A DNA stretch of 8,557 bases from CAIZIN01 sp964483025 (GCA_964483025.1 CAYZZT010000028.1:1-8557); one strand, 5' to 3'. Numbered from the stretch's first letter, positions 1-6,412 are shown. Numbers and translations are program-made. Notes: a model not told the origin generated them from the sequence alone.

Positions 1-389
1 TTCTTATTCAAAACTTCAATCAAATGCTTGCCCAAACCTTTCTTAATCATTCTATGTATTTGATGCACCTGAAGACTTGGCTTCGAAAGATCACGTTTTG
101 GATAAAAAACTTCTACCCGTTGAAAATAATCCATAATACTAAACATTAAAGTCCCCAAATAAGGAACGCTTCGCATTTTAGAAATCCATTCGTATATTTT
201 CCTTGTATCTTCCCATGTTTTTTTATCTGCTTTTGGAATATTAGGATAATTATTGGCTGAAATAATTGGTGAGAGTAATTCCCACCCTTCTGGTAAAACT
301 GCAATATGCTCAAGTGGAAAAACCGCTCTTTGATGACCATAACCCATATCTACTGCTACAATATAAACTTTTGATTTATTTTCTAACAT
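1..389 (-). CDS. Partial protein, possible GT-B glycosyltransferase-like N-terminus (3' end beyond window)
   Basis: This frame is open from an ATG at 389 to the left edge: 129 codons with no stop, so the C-terminus is missing. The product begins MLENKSKVYIVAVDMGYGHQ. A hydrophobic beta strand followed by a glycine/histidine turn (DMGYGHQRA, residues 14-22) and then a helix resembles the first strand-loop-helix of GT-B enzymes such as MurG and the MGDG-synthase/UgtP group, where GxGH-type loops occur. Downstream text is mixed charged and aromatic (W, Y, F rich) with no signal peptide or clear membrane helix. Its ATG follows the hydrolase stop codon by only 2 nt, so it is almost certainly the third gene of the isomerase-hydrolase operon. 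No convincing Shine-Dalgarno sequence precedes it. The reading frame is well supported; the glycosyltransferase idea rests on one short motif and is weak. Confidence 0.72.
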   Translation of the reverse strand, partial: MLENKSKVYIVAVDMGYGHQRAVFPLEHIAVLPEGWELLSPIISANNYPNIPKADKKTWEDTRKIYEWISKMRSVPYLGTLMFSIMDYFQRVEVFYPKRDLSKPSLQVHQIHRMIKKGLGKHLIEVLNK

Positions 390-391
390 AA

Positions 392-1603
392 TTACTCTAA
401 TTCTAACACATTATTCTTACAAATAATCTCAAAAAACCTTGCTGAAGGACGAATCTTACGTTCTAGATTATCCCTGTTAATTTCTATTAATCCAAACTTT
501 GGCCAATGTCCATGAGCCCACTCAAAATTGTCAGTTAATGCCCAATGTAAATACCCTCGAACATCTACCCCTTCTAATATTGACTCATGTATAGCTTTGA
601 GGCTTTCTGTTATAAACCATTTTCTATATTTGTCTTCAGTATCAGCCAACCCATTTTCTGTAATATAAATAGGTTTATTATATTTCTTTAGAAAATTTAA
701 AATTAGAGAAATTTTCTCAGGATGAAGATGCCAATCTAAATCAGATTTTTTGTTTGGTAGATTTTTCTGACGACCCAAATATATCCTATTATGAAAATAA
801 TAGTTTAAACCAATAAAATCAAATTTATTTTTTGTTTTTTCAAGAAGTCTTTCATTTACCCACCAATGATATATTTTTGCCAAGATTTTATCAAAAAATG
901 TTACACCCTCAAATGAAATAAAATTATAAGCCATACTAACTTGACTATTTGGATTTATTTTTTTGATAACATCATAAACTGAATTATGAGCAGATACTAA
1001 ATTATTTAATACTTTAAAATATGAAAAGGGATTTTTTTTCTGTGGTGGCCAAATCCCAAACAAATACGAACAAGTTGAATAAATACCAACTTCATTTAAA
1101 GTAAGCCAGAAAGTTACCTCGGGTAATTCTGGAACTATTTTTTCTACAAAACGCTTAAAGAAAAAAATAATTTCCTTGGACTCCCAGCCTCCTTTATCAC
1201 GAAGCCACAATGGTATCGGCCAATGCCACAAAGTTACAAAGGGTTCCATCCCTAGTTCTCTTATTGTCTTTACAACTTCTTTGTAGTGCTCAATTTCTTT
1301 TTGATCAAAAATACCTTCTTCGGGTTCTATTCTAGACCATTCGATTGAAATTCTTGTTGCATTATGTCCAAGCTCTTTTGCTAAAGAAAAATCTTCTCGA
1401 AATAGATTATAGTGATCTGAAGAAATACTAGAAATAAAATTTTCTAGCCCGTGTTTTTCCACAAAGCCATTTTCATACAAATGTTTTTTTCTTGCTTCTG
1501 AAATTTCCCATTCGGACCAATCATTTTTTGTATTTCCCTCAACCTGATGACTGGCACTTGAAGCCCCCCAAAGAAATTTTTCTGGAAATTTTAAATACTT
1601 CAT
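392..1603 (-). CDS. Glycoside hydrolase family 1 (beta-glucosidase/beta-galactosidase type)
   Basis: A 403-residue retaining beta-glycosidase with a complete GH1 (beta/alpha)8 barrel. From the start used here the landmarks are: FLWGASSASHQVEG (10-23, with sugar-binding Q20), the TLWHWP segment (124-129), TLNE with acid/base Glu171, ITENG with nucleophile Glu316, and the C-terminal WALTDNFEW (354-362). Glu361-Trp362 is the form found in enzymes acting on unphosphorylated sugars; phospho-beta-glucosidases usually carry a Ser-based phosphate site there. There is no signal peptide, so it should act in the cytoplasm on imported oligosaccharides or glycosides. The exact sugar is not decidable from sequence. 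An in-frame ATG at 1651 would add 16 residues and overlap the isomerase gene; ATG 1603 is preferred because it lies 7 nt after that gene's stop and puts the family's N-terminal KFPEKFLWG where expected. It ends 2 nt before the next gene. Confidence 0.93.
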   Translation of the reverse strand: MKYLKFPEKFLWGASSASHQVEGNTKNDWSEWEISEARKKHLYENGFVEKHGLENFISSISSDHYNLFREDFSLAKELGHNATRISIEWSRIEPEEGIFDQKEIEHYKEVVKTIRELGMEPFVTLWHWPIPLWLRDKGGWESKEIIFFFKRFVEKIVPELPEVTFWLTLNEVGIYSTCSYLFGIWPPQKKNPFSYFKVLNNLVSAHNSVYDVIKKINPNSQVSMAYNFISFEGVTFFDKILAKIYHWWVNERLLEKTKNKFDFIGLNYYFHNRIYLGRQKNLPNKKSDLDWHLHPEKISLILNFLKKYNKPIYITENGLADTEDKYRKWFITESLKAIHESILEGVDVRGYLHWALTDNFEWAHGHWPKFGLIEINRDNLERKIRPSARFFEIICKNNVLELE

Positions 1604-1610
1604 AAAAGTA

Positions 1611-2174
1611 CTATTCAATTGATGCTTCTGGAACAAACGAATAATTTTCATTCTTAACTAAAGTTGGCTCGCCATCTTTTTCTACCACATAATATGCAAA
1701 TCCTTTCATCTTTTTTACAGCCTCATAATCTGCATGTTCTGGCATACTAGCAGAGTCATCGAGATTTACAGGACTGTCGTCTGAAGTAACAAGCCAAGTT
1801 TTCCCAGTGTTTACAACCAAATGTCCTGTAAATGATGGAATTTCAATTTTGTCCCCCGCTTTAACTTTAATAGCTTTAAAGGTTTCTACCTTATCATCAA
1901 TATCTTTTCCATTTTCATCTTTTTGTCTTGTTTGCAAAAGCAAAATACCCTCACCTTCTATAATCCAGTAAGTTTCGCTAAAATCTATAATATGGTAATG
2001 CCCGTATGTTTTTATATATTCCCCTCCAACTGTGCCACTTTCCCAAACAGTAATATTTTTCTTCTCACTTCCCCCACGAATCATATAATAATGAACTTCT
2101 GGTGCAGAAGCCTCGGGACTCATCAAAACCTCCTTCATTTTTTCATTTGTGCGCGTTGCGTATGGTTGTATCAT
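1611..2174 (-). CDS. Cupin-type glucose-6-phosphate isomerase
   Basis: A 187-residue single-domain cupin that resembles the archaeal-type phosphoglucose isomerase family (known from Pyrococcus), unrelated in fold to the usual bacterial enzyme. It would interconvert glucose 6-phosphate and fructose 6-phosphate in the cytoplasm. Visible features are GEYIKTYGHYH (51-61) giving metal ligands His59 and His61, Glu67 in SETYW, a GEGILLLQT strand (74-82), and the second cupin motif with His118 in IPSFTGHLVVNTG (112-124). The His61-Glu67 spacing is one residue shorter than I recall for the Pyrococcus enzyme. The C-terminal segment GFAYYVVEKDGEP also matches the family. It is the first gene of an operon with the hydrolase (7-nt gap), which fits a route from glycoside to glycolysis. 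A -10 box sits 7 nt before ATG, so the message may be leaderless. A different sugar-phosphate cupin is the main alternative. Confidence 0.8.
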   Translation of the reverse strand: MIQPYATRTNEKMKEVLMSPEASAPEVHYYMIRGGSEKKNITVWESGTVGGEYIKTYGHYHIIDFSETYWIIEGEGILLLQTRQKDENGKDIDDKVETFKAIKVKAGDKIEIPSFTGHLVVNTGKTWLVTSDDSPVNLDDSASMPEHADYEAVKKMKGFAYYVVEKDGEPTLVKNENYSFVPEASIE

Positions 2175-2181
2175 AGTGGGA

Positions 2182-2211
2182 ATTATAACATTATGGACAC
2201 CAGTCTGTCAT
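2182..2211 (-). promoter_or_regulatory. Promoter of the isomerase-hydrolase operon (extended -10)
   Basis: On the minus strand ATGACA (2211-2206, five of six matches to TTGACA) is followed by an 18-nt spacer and a perfect TATAAT (2187-2182) preceded by TGT, making an extended -10. The predicted start falls at 2175-2174, on the A of the isomerase ATG, so the mRNA should have essentially no leader. The -35 hexamer is the terminal ATGACA of a palindromic repeat. Confidence 0.7.
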
Positions 2212-2231
2212 TCCCATAAATGATGGAATCC
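2206..2231 (-). repeat. REP-like palindromic element R1
   Basis: On the minus strand this reads GGATTCC, an imperfect stem-loop, then GGAATGACA. It is the same layout as the copies at 3501, 6435, 6480 and 6577, but with a degenerate AT-rich interior (CAT/ATG inner pairing with a 2-nt bulge). It lies between the membrane-protein gene and the isomerase gene, with its ATGACA end pointing at the isomerase gene. Confidence 0.65.
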
Positions 2232-2270
2232 TCACACACATTTCAGACCAAATTCTCATTTTTCCACAAA

Positions 2271-2304
2271 TATAAAAAATTAAACTGTAAATAATCTTTA
2301 ATTT
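2271..2304 (-). terminator. Possible weak terminator of the membrane-protein gene
   Basis: AAATTAAA (2277-2284) and TTTAATTT (2297-2304) form an 8-bp perfect but all-AT stem with a 12-nt loop. On the minus strand it is followed by a short TTTATA stretch and starts 9 nt after the stop codon. The location fits a terminator; the lack of G-C pairs makes it uncertain. Confidence 0.3.
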
Positions 2305-2312
2305 TGACCAAC

Positions 2313-3092
2313 CTACCTACGTGATATACAAAAATTTCTATCTAAACGATCCATGTAAAATTCTTTTTTAAACATAGACCCTCCTTCTAAATATTCACAG
2401 AACGCTTTATCGCCAGTACTCCAAGCCACCTCCATGACACAGTATCCAGCAGTCGAGGATTTAAGACATATTTCAATGTCTTTGTTTTTTATCGCTTTTA
2501 TTTTAATAATTCTATCAACACAGTTTGAGTGAAGAGGCGATTGTAAGGAAGGACAAAAACTCTCGTTGTTTAGGGTAAGTGCAACTTTTCTAAAAATTTC
2601 ACCACTAAACACAAACAGTAACGTAAATAAAACTAAAACAAAAAAGATGCCTGAAAAGAATTTATATTTAAAAACACCACTAGAAATAGTTATATTCCTT
2701 CTCTTAGTTGATAAAATTAGACCTATTACAAATCCAATAACAGCAAAAACTATTACAGACGGAATGATAATTAATGTAGTAGCTAATCCTTTGTCATCAT
2801 GTATTACATTTCCACCAAAAATCCACATAATAAGTATTAAACCGAATATAGAAAAATTTATCATAAAACTATAAACAATTTTATTTGCTAAAGAAAGATG
2901 AAACTTTGTAAGATTGTTTATGATTAAAAACGAGATATACAAACTACAGATTAATAATATTAAATAGTAAATCGACACAATAAAATTATATGAACTTGTA
3001 AGATTAGACGTTGGAAAATAATTATAAAATGATGAAATTAAGAAAGATATAAATAACACCACGACAGCTACCACTAAAAGTATTTTTTTCAT
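2313..3092 (-). CDS. Five-helix membrane protein with Cys-rich C-terminal domain, function unknown
   Basis: A 259-residue protein I do not recognise. The N-terminal two thirds contains five hydrophobic helices, roughly 4-24, 35-58, 72-93, 105-128 and 144-164. Positive residues cluster at the N-terminus, after helix 2 and after helix 4 (STKRRN), so the positive-inside rule puts the ~95-residue C-terminal tail outside the cell. That tail holds six cysteines (180, 191, 209, 218, 232, 255) arranged in two degenerate units of the form Cys-x(4-8)-Ala-x4-Asp-x3-Cys (191-209 and 218-232), which suggests disulfides. There are no catalytic motifs that I can name. The gene stands alone, with ~550 nt of repeat-rich DNA upstream and its own extended -10 promoter ending 6 nt before ATG. 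Its strong bias to A/T-rich codons matches its neighbours. Confidence 0.85.
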   Translation of the reverse strand: MKKILLVVAVVVLFISFLISSFYNYFPTSNLTSSYNFIVSIYYLILLICSLYISFLIINNLTKFHLSLANKIVYSFMINFSIFGLILIMWIFGGNVIHDDKGLATTLIIIPSVIVFAVIGFVIGLILSTKRRNITISSGVFKYKFFSGIFFVLVLFTLLFVFSGEIFRKVALTLNNESFCPSLQSPLHSNCVDRIIKIKAIKNKDIEICLKSSTAGYCVMEVAWSTGDKAFCEYLEGGSMFKKEFYMDRLDRNFCISRR

Positions 3093-3098
3093 GTAACA

Positions 3099-3115
3099 AT
3101 TATATCAAAATTATA
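3099..3115 (-). promoter_or_regulatory. Promoter of the membrane-protein gene (extended -10, leaderless)
   Basis: On the minus strand TGATATAAT (3107-3099) is a perfect extended -10. Six bases separate it from ATG at 3092, which places transcription start on the A of the start codon. A second TATAAT lies 11 nt upstream (3115-3110). The -35 region is weak, as extended -10 promoters tolerate. Confidence 0.6.
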
Positions 3116-3158
3116 GTAATAAATTAAATTTATGACTTGGATCACACATAATTTCTTA

Positions 3159-3464
3159 CAAAAGTATTTTTCTGCTGAAAAATCTTTTCGTCACTCACAT
3201 ATAAAATTCTGGTGAATTTTTATGCGAGCCCGTCTCGGTGCCGTCGCACCTGCGACCTTGCGAAAGTTTCCCAAACTTTCTCACCTCAGCTCGTCAGCTT
3301 CCGGTCTTGCATTCGGGTCACGTATAATTTCTTGTTAGAAATTTACTCGACCCCGACTCAGTCGCCTTCGCTCCTTCCGTCCTTCAATCTGATATCCATC
3401 AGATTGAACCCTCGCCGAATTCACCGTCGCGCCCCGTCTTTGAATCGTATCCCATACGATTCAA
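3159..3464. repeat. Array of six perfect hairpins at ~60-nt pitch
   Basis: Six perfect inverted repeats occur in the gene-free stretch 3093-3641. Their arms are 3166-3172/3177-3183, 3203-3209/3214-3220, 3262-3269/3273-3280, 3326-3332/3337-3343, 3383-3393/3398-3408 and 3440-3450/3454-3464. Loops are 3-4 nt. The stems have different sequences. Centre-to-centre distances are about 37, 60, 63, 61 and 57 nt. The third-from-right stem (3326) can be extended by outer pairs GGGTC (3315-3319) with GACCC (3349-3353). Linkers are more GC-rich than the surroundings and related to each other, for example 3221-3245 and 3344-3368 share TAnnCGAnCCCGnCTC. Both strands carry only short accidental frames here. 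Whether the array acts as DNA or RNA is unknown. Confidence 0.8.
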
Positions 3465-3486
3465 CCCCGTTGCTACGAGGATGACA
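3465..3486 (+). repeat. Truncated REP-like element R2a
   Basis: CCCCGT, loop TGCT, ACGAGG and then ATGACA reproduce the right part of the element seen (inverted) at 6435-6463, but the left TGGAT end is replaced by the arm of the preceding hairpin at 3454-3464. One C-A mismatch lies in the stem. Confidence 0.55.
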
Positions 3487-3500
3487 ATGCGAGTGCGAGA

Positions 3501-3528
3501 CTGGATTCCGGCCTTCGCCGGAATGACA
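3501..3528 (+). repeat. REP-like palindromic element R2b
   Basis: CTGGATTCCGGC, loop CTTC, GCCGGAATGACA. The arms 3505-3512 and 3517-3524 are perfectly complementary. It resembles the widespread bacterial repeat whose core is ATTCC-loop-GGAAT (compare Neisseria dRS3). The minus-strand frame through it reads CHSGEGRNP, a string typical of spurious translations of this repeat. Its centre lies 62 nt from the last hairpin of the array, continuing that pitch. Confidence 0.8.
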
Positions 3529-3641
3529 AATGATTCCAATATTCTGAATTTTATTATGTGTTACTTGTCCTCCTAAGTTTTTGTAATCAAAAAGTTTGGG
3601 GGATGGATTCATTCTTAATTTATAATTCCTAATTCTTAATT
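3529..3641. other. AT-rich 3' flank of pyrG with short direct repeats
   Basis: No gene is visible between the pyrG stop and element R2b. Next to the stop codon, 3609-3641 consists of near-repeats of AATTCTTAATT. A weak hairpin with TTTTTG/CAAAAA arms (about 3579-3594) is the only terminator candidate for pyrG, and it lacks a proper T-run on the minus strand. Confidence 0.4.
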
Positions 3642-5300
3642 CTATTTTTTAATCGCTACCCTAATAAACTCCGTAAATAGTGGATGTGGGGAAAGTGGCC
3701 TTGCTTTAAACTCTGGATGAAATTGCGTGCCTAAGAAAAATGGATGCCTATTTTTTGGAAGCTCAGCAATTTCCATCAATTCCCCGTTTGGCGAAGTGCC
3801 AGAAAATACCAAACCAGCCTTTTCAATATCCACAATAAACTCAGGATTTACCTCATATCGATGACGGTGGCGCTCACTAATGCTATTTGCCCCGTAGGAA
3901 CGCCCCGCTACTGTATTTGGCTTTAATAGCGCCTCATACGCCCCAAGCCTCATGGAAGCTCCGTATTGGCCCAAGGCAAGCTTTTTCTTCTGTTCAGGCA
4001 TAATATCCACTACCAAATGTGTCGATTTTGGGTCAATTTCTGCTGTATTTGCATCCTTAAAACCAAGTACATTTCTAGCATATTCTATGACCATAAGTTG
4101 CATACCATAGCAAAGTCCGAAATATGGAATTTTGTTTACTCTGGCGTATTCTATTACCTTCAACTTCCCTTCTATTCCAGACTCACCAAAACCGCCCGGA
4201 ACAATTATTCCATCATATTTAGAAAGCTCTTTAATTTTCTTTGCATCTTTTTCCTTGTCCGTAGAGGAAAAATCTTTTGCATTTAGCCACGAAAGTTTCG
4301 GCTTTGCCCCAAGTGCATACGCTGAAAATTTAATTGCCTCTATTACTGAAACATAGGCATCTGAAAAAACAAAATCGCCTGAATCAAAATATTTACCTAC
4401 AATAGCAATCTTAACTTCCTTCTTTGCATTTTTTACTTTATTAACAAAAGATTTCCATGGATACATATCAATACTTCCATTTTTCAAACCCAGAGCTTTC
4501 ACTACCATCTCTCCAAATTTATCCTTTTCAAAATTTAAAGGTACATCATAAATACTATCAATATCTGGAGCAGAAATAACGTTTTCTTTTGGAATACTGC
4601 AAGAAAAAGAAATTTTTTCTTTTCTTTTTTCATCGAGAGGTACTTCACTTCTAGCAACAATAAAATCTGCATTTACTCCATATGAGCTAAGCTGACGAAT
4701 TGCATTTTGTGTCGGTTTACTTTTCATTTCACCAAGTTTATTTGGTATTGGCATATATGAAACCATAATAAAAATTACATCTTTAGGATGTTTAAGTTTT
4801 AAGACCCTTGATGCCTCGATAAACATAATATTTTGATAATCGCCCACAGTACCCCCAATTTCAACAATTGTAATTTCTGATTTATTTACTTTTCCAGAGC
4901 TTTCAATTCTGTGAACGATTTCATCACGAATATTATCTGCATCAATACATTTTCCACCAAAACCAAGTGCTCTCTCTTTATCAATTACATATTTGTAAAC
5001 CATCCCTGAAGTCATATAATCTTCTCTCTTCAAATCTCTATCCAAAAATCTTTCATAATTTCCCATATCTTGATCTGTTTCTAACCCACAATCCATAACG
5101 AAAACCTCACCGTGTTCAGTGGGGTTCATTGTACCTGCGTCTACATTTAAGTAAGGATCGACTTTGACGATATTTACTATGTATTTTTTTGCTTCGAGTA
5201 TGGTGCCGAGAGATGAAGTGGTGATACCTTTACCAACACCAGACATCACTCCTCCAATAACAAAGATATACTTGTGAGATTTTTTTGTTGCCATTACCAT
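3642..5300 (-). CDS. pyrG: CTP synthase
   Basis: A full-length (552 aa) CTP synthase, which uses ATP and glutamine-derived ammonia to turn UTP into CTP in the cytoplasm. The N-terminal amidoligase domain (about 10-272) has the P-loop GGVMSGVGKG (16-25), the Mg ligands Asp78 and Glu147, KSKPTQ (193-198) of the UTP/CTP site, and Lys229. The C-terminal class I glutamine amidotransferase domain (about 297-550) has the oxyanion strand PGGFG (368-372), nucleophile Cys397 in FGLCYGMQ, and His528/Glu530 in QFHPE. The MSGVGKG version of the P-loop (SSLGKG in E. coli) is one I associate with Patescibacteria. The CTP-contacting triplet Asp-Ile-Glu of E. coli is Asp-Tyr-Gln here (154-156). Two in-frame starts exist, 5300 and 5294. 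A GAGGGG run favours 5300, but it lies inside the predicted promoter, which would favour 5294. Confidence 0.97.
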   Translation of the reverse strand: MVMATKKSHKYIFVIGGVMSGVGKGITTSSLGTILEAKKYIVNIVKVDPYLNVDAGTMNPTEHGEVFVMDCGLETDQDMGNYERFLDRDLKREDYMTSGMVYKYVIDKERALGFGGKCIDADNIRDEIVHRIESSGKVNKSEITIVEIGGTVGDYQNIMFIEASRVLKLKHPKDVIFIMVSYMPIPNKLGEMKSKPTQNAIRQLSSYGVNADFIVARSEVPLDEKRKEKISFSCSIPKENVISAPDIDSIYDVPLNFEKDKFGEMVVKALGLKNGSIDMYPWKSFVNKVKNAKKEVKIAIVGKYFDSGDFVFSDAYVSVIEAIKFSAYALGAKPKLSWLNAKDFSSTDKEKDAKKIKELSKYDGIIVPGGFGESGIEGKLKVIEYARVNKIPYFGLCYGMQLMVIEYARNVLGFKDANTAEIDPKSTHLVVDIMPEQKKKLALGQYGASMRLGAYEALLKPNTVAGRSYGANSISERHRHRYEVNPEFIVDIEKAGLVFSGTSPNGELMEIAELPKNRHPFFLGTQFHPEFKARPLSPHPLFTEFIRVAIKK

Positions 5301-5302
5301 AC

Positions 5303-5331
5303 ATTGTAGACCCCTCTTTCAATTTTTTCAA
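5303..5331 (-). promoter_or_regulatory. Promoter of pyrG
   Basis: Minus-strand TTGAAA (5331-5326), a 17-nt spacer and TACAAT (5308-5303) each match consensus in five of six positions. Start is predicted at 5296-5294, on or next to the second in-frame ATG (5294). If correct, pyrG mRNA is leaderless and begins with Met-Ala-Thr, and the GAGGGG sequence in the spacer is not a ribosome binding site. Confidence 0.55.
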
Positions 5332-5396
5332 CTAGATGAAGGAGAAGGCAACGGATGTAAAATAAGTCAAAAGGAATACGACACCAATACACGAAT

Positions 5397-5436
5397 AAAA
5401 AAACAAATGCCACGAATGAAATGCATTCCATTCGTG
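5397..5436 (-). terminator. Intrinsic terminator of ftsX
   Basis: Arms 5411-5423 and 5424-5436 form a near-perfect 26-nt palindrome (CACGAATG outer arms, one A-C mismatch). On the minus strand it is followed within seven bases by seven consecutive T residues (5403-5397). It starts 30 nt after the ftsX stop codon. The stem is only moderately GC-rich and ATTCGTG recurs nearby, so this may be a repeat recruited as a terminator. Confidence 0.6.
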
Positions 5437-5465
5437 TCATTCGTGCCGTGTTAATTTATTTACAA

Positions 5466-6389
5466 CTATTTACCCAGATACCTACGTACTGCCAAAAAGC
5501 TAGAAATAGCACCAATTGCAATACCAGACGTCATAATAATAAGGAATAACTGACCAAAATTATGGATATAATAAGTAAATATGCCATTCCCAGCAAAGAA
5601 AGTCTCTGTGTACCTATTTAGCCAAAATGTGAGAGGGTAAAATAATATTAAAGTGAGAATACCAGCAGTTAAGCCATAAAGGATACCCACTACAAGAAAT
5701 GGACCTTTTATATATGTGTAGTTTGCTCCCACTAGTTGCATAACGGAAATTTCATCCTTGGCAGTAAAAATTGCCAAACGTATTGTATTGAATGTTATAA
5801 GAATAGAAATAAGAGCAAAAATGATAGCAAGAATAAAACCCACCTTTTCTCCTGAACTAATTAATTTATTCAACCTATCTATTGCATCTTTGTTTTGCAA
5901 ATAATTGATTTTATCAATAATTGAAGAGTCTCCGCGAGAAATATTTTGTTGATTCAAATAATTTGCTATCGATTCATACTCTGCTGTATCTTTTGCTTTT
6001 ATATTTAGCACGGCACCAAGTGGGTTGTCACTAAGCTCATCGAGCGCCTGAAGTGTGATTTGGTCATTTTGATGACGTACACGAAAATTTTCTAGAGCTT
6101 TTTCACGAGACACATAATCTACTTTTGAAACTTCTGGCATAGCTTCTACTTGTTTTTTGAAACTTAAAATATCAACCTCTTGTGCATCTGTGGTAAAATA
6201 TACATTCACATCCACTTTATCCCGAATAACTTCAAGTGATGATTTCAAAAGTGCGCTTGAAAAAATAATTGATCCAATCAAAAATAAAGTTACTACCATA
6301 ATAAGTATAGAGGAAAGAGAGACAAATGCATTACGGCAAAAAGATATAAAACCTGACTTAAATATTCTTTTTAAATTTATCCACATCAT
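5466..6389 (-). CDS. ftsX: Cell division protein FtsX (ABC permease subunit)
   Basis: A 307-residue integral membrane partner of the FtsE ATPase. FtsEX senses the divisome and, in studied bacteria, activates peptidoglycan hydrolases outside the membrane. The layout is the family's: a short cytoplasmic N-terminus rich in Lys/Arg, helix 1 at about 22-46, an extracytoplasmic domain at 50-180, then helices 2-4 at about 183-205, 229-257 and 280-302, ending in a basic tail (VRRYLGK). The conserved cytoplasmic motif after helix 2 is present as EISVMQLVGA (213-222). Length is usual for the family. ATG 6389 and ATG 6386 are adjacent; neither has a Shine-Dalgarno sequence. ftsE lies upstream, but 337 nt of palindromic repeats separate the two genes, which usually overlap or abut. 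It ends before a terminator-like hairpin. Confidence 0.93.
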   Translation of the reverse strand: MMWINLKRIFKSGFISFCRNAFVSLSSILIMVVTLFLIGSIIFSSALLKSSLEVIRDKVDVNVYFTTDAQEVDILSFKKQVEAMPEVSKVDYVSREKALENFRVRHQNDQITLQALDELSDNPLGAVLNIKAKDTAEYESIANYLNQQNISRGDSSIIDKINYLQNKDAIDRLNKLISSGEKVGFILAIIFALISILITFNTIRLAIFTAKDEISVMQLVGANYTYIKGPFLVVGILYGLTAGILTLILFYPLTFWLNRYTETFFAGNGIFTYYIHNFGQLFLIIMTSGIAIGAISSFLAVRRYLGK

Positions 6390-6412
6390 TGTTATTTATT
6401 ACATCATCCCTA

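Noticed and set aside
146..340. A 64-residue minus-strand frame near the left edge
   Set aside because: It lies out of frame inside the longer frame starting at ATG 389, which runs open to the edge and directly follows the hydrolase gene. The short frame has no coding character of its own.
1604..1651. Upstream start of the glycoside hydrolase at 1651
   Set aside because: It would overlap the isomerase gene by 41 nt and add 16 residues before the normal family N-terminus.
1923..2219. A 98-residue plus-strand frame opposite the isomerase gene
   Set aside because: It is antisense to a gene with clear cupin metal motifs and shows no recognisable domain.
3212..3484. A 90-residue plus-strand frame over the hairpin array
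   Set aside because: Its product is low-complexity Ser/Arg/Pro text produced by the repeat linkers. It runs against all genes and has no start signals.
3200..3530. CRISPR array
   Set aside because: Pitch and unit size are CRISPR-like, but linkers are only loosely similar, the variable parts are palindromes, and no cas genes are near.
3200..3530. Integron attC array
   Set aside because: The palindromes are 60 nt apart with no gene cassettes between them and no integrase in view.
3421..3612. A 63-residue minus-strand frame containing CHSGEGRNP
   Set aside because: This string is the usual spurious translation of the ATTCC-loop-GGAAT repeat, and the rest is read through the hairpins.
6377..6385. 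Perfect DnaA box TTATCCACA
   Set aside because: It lies in the first codons of ftsX, where it simply encodes Met-Trp-Ile-Asn. The only other near match (7445-7453) is far away, so there is no cluster as at an origin.
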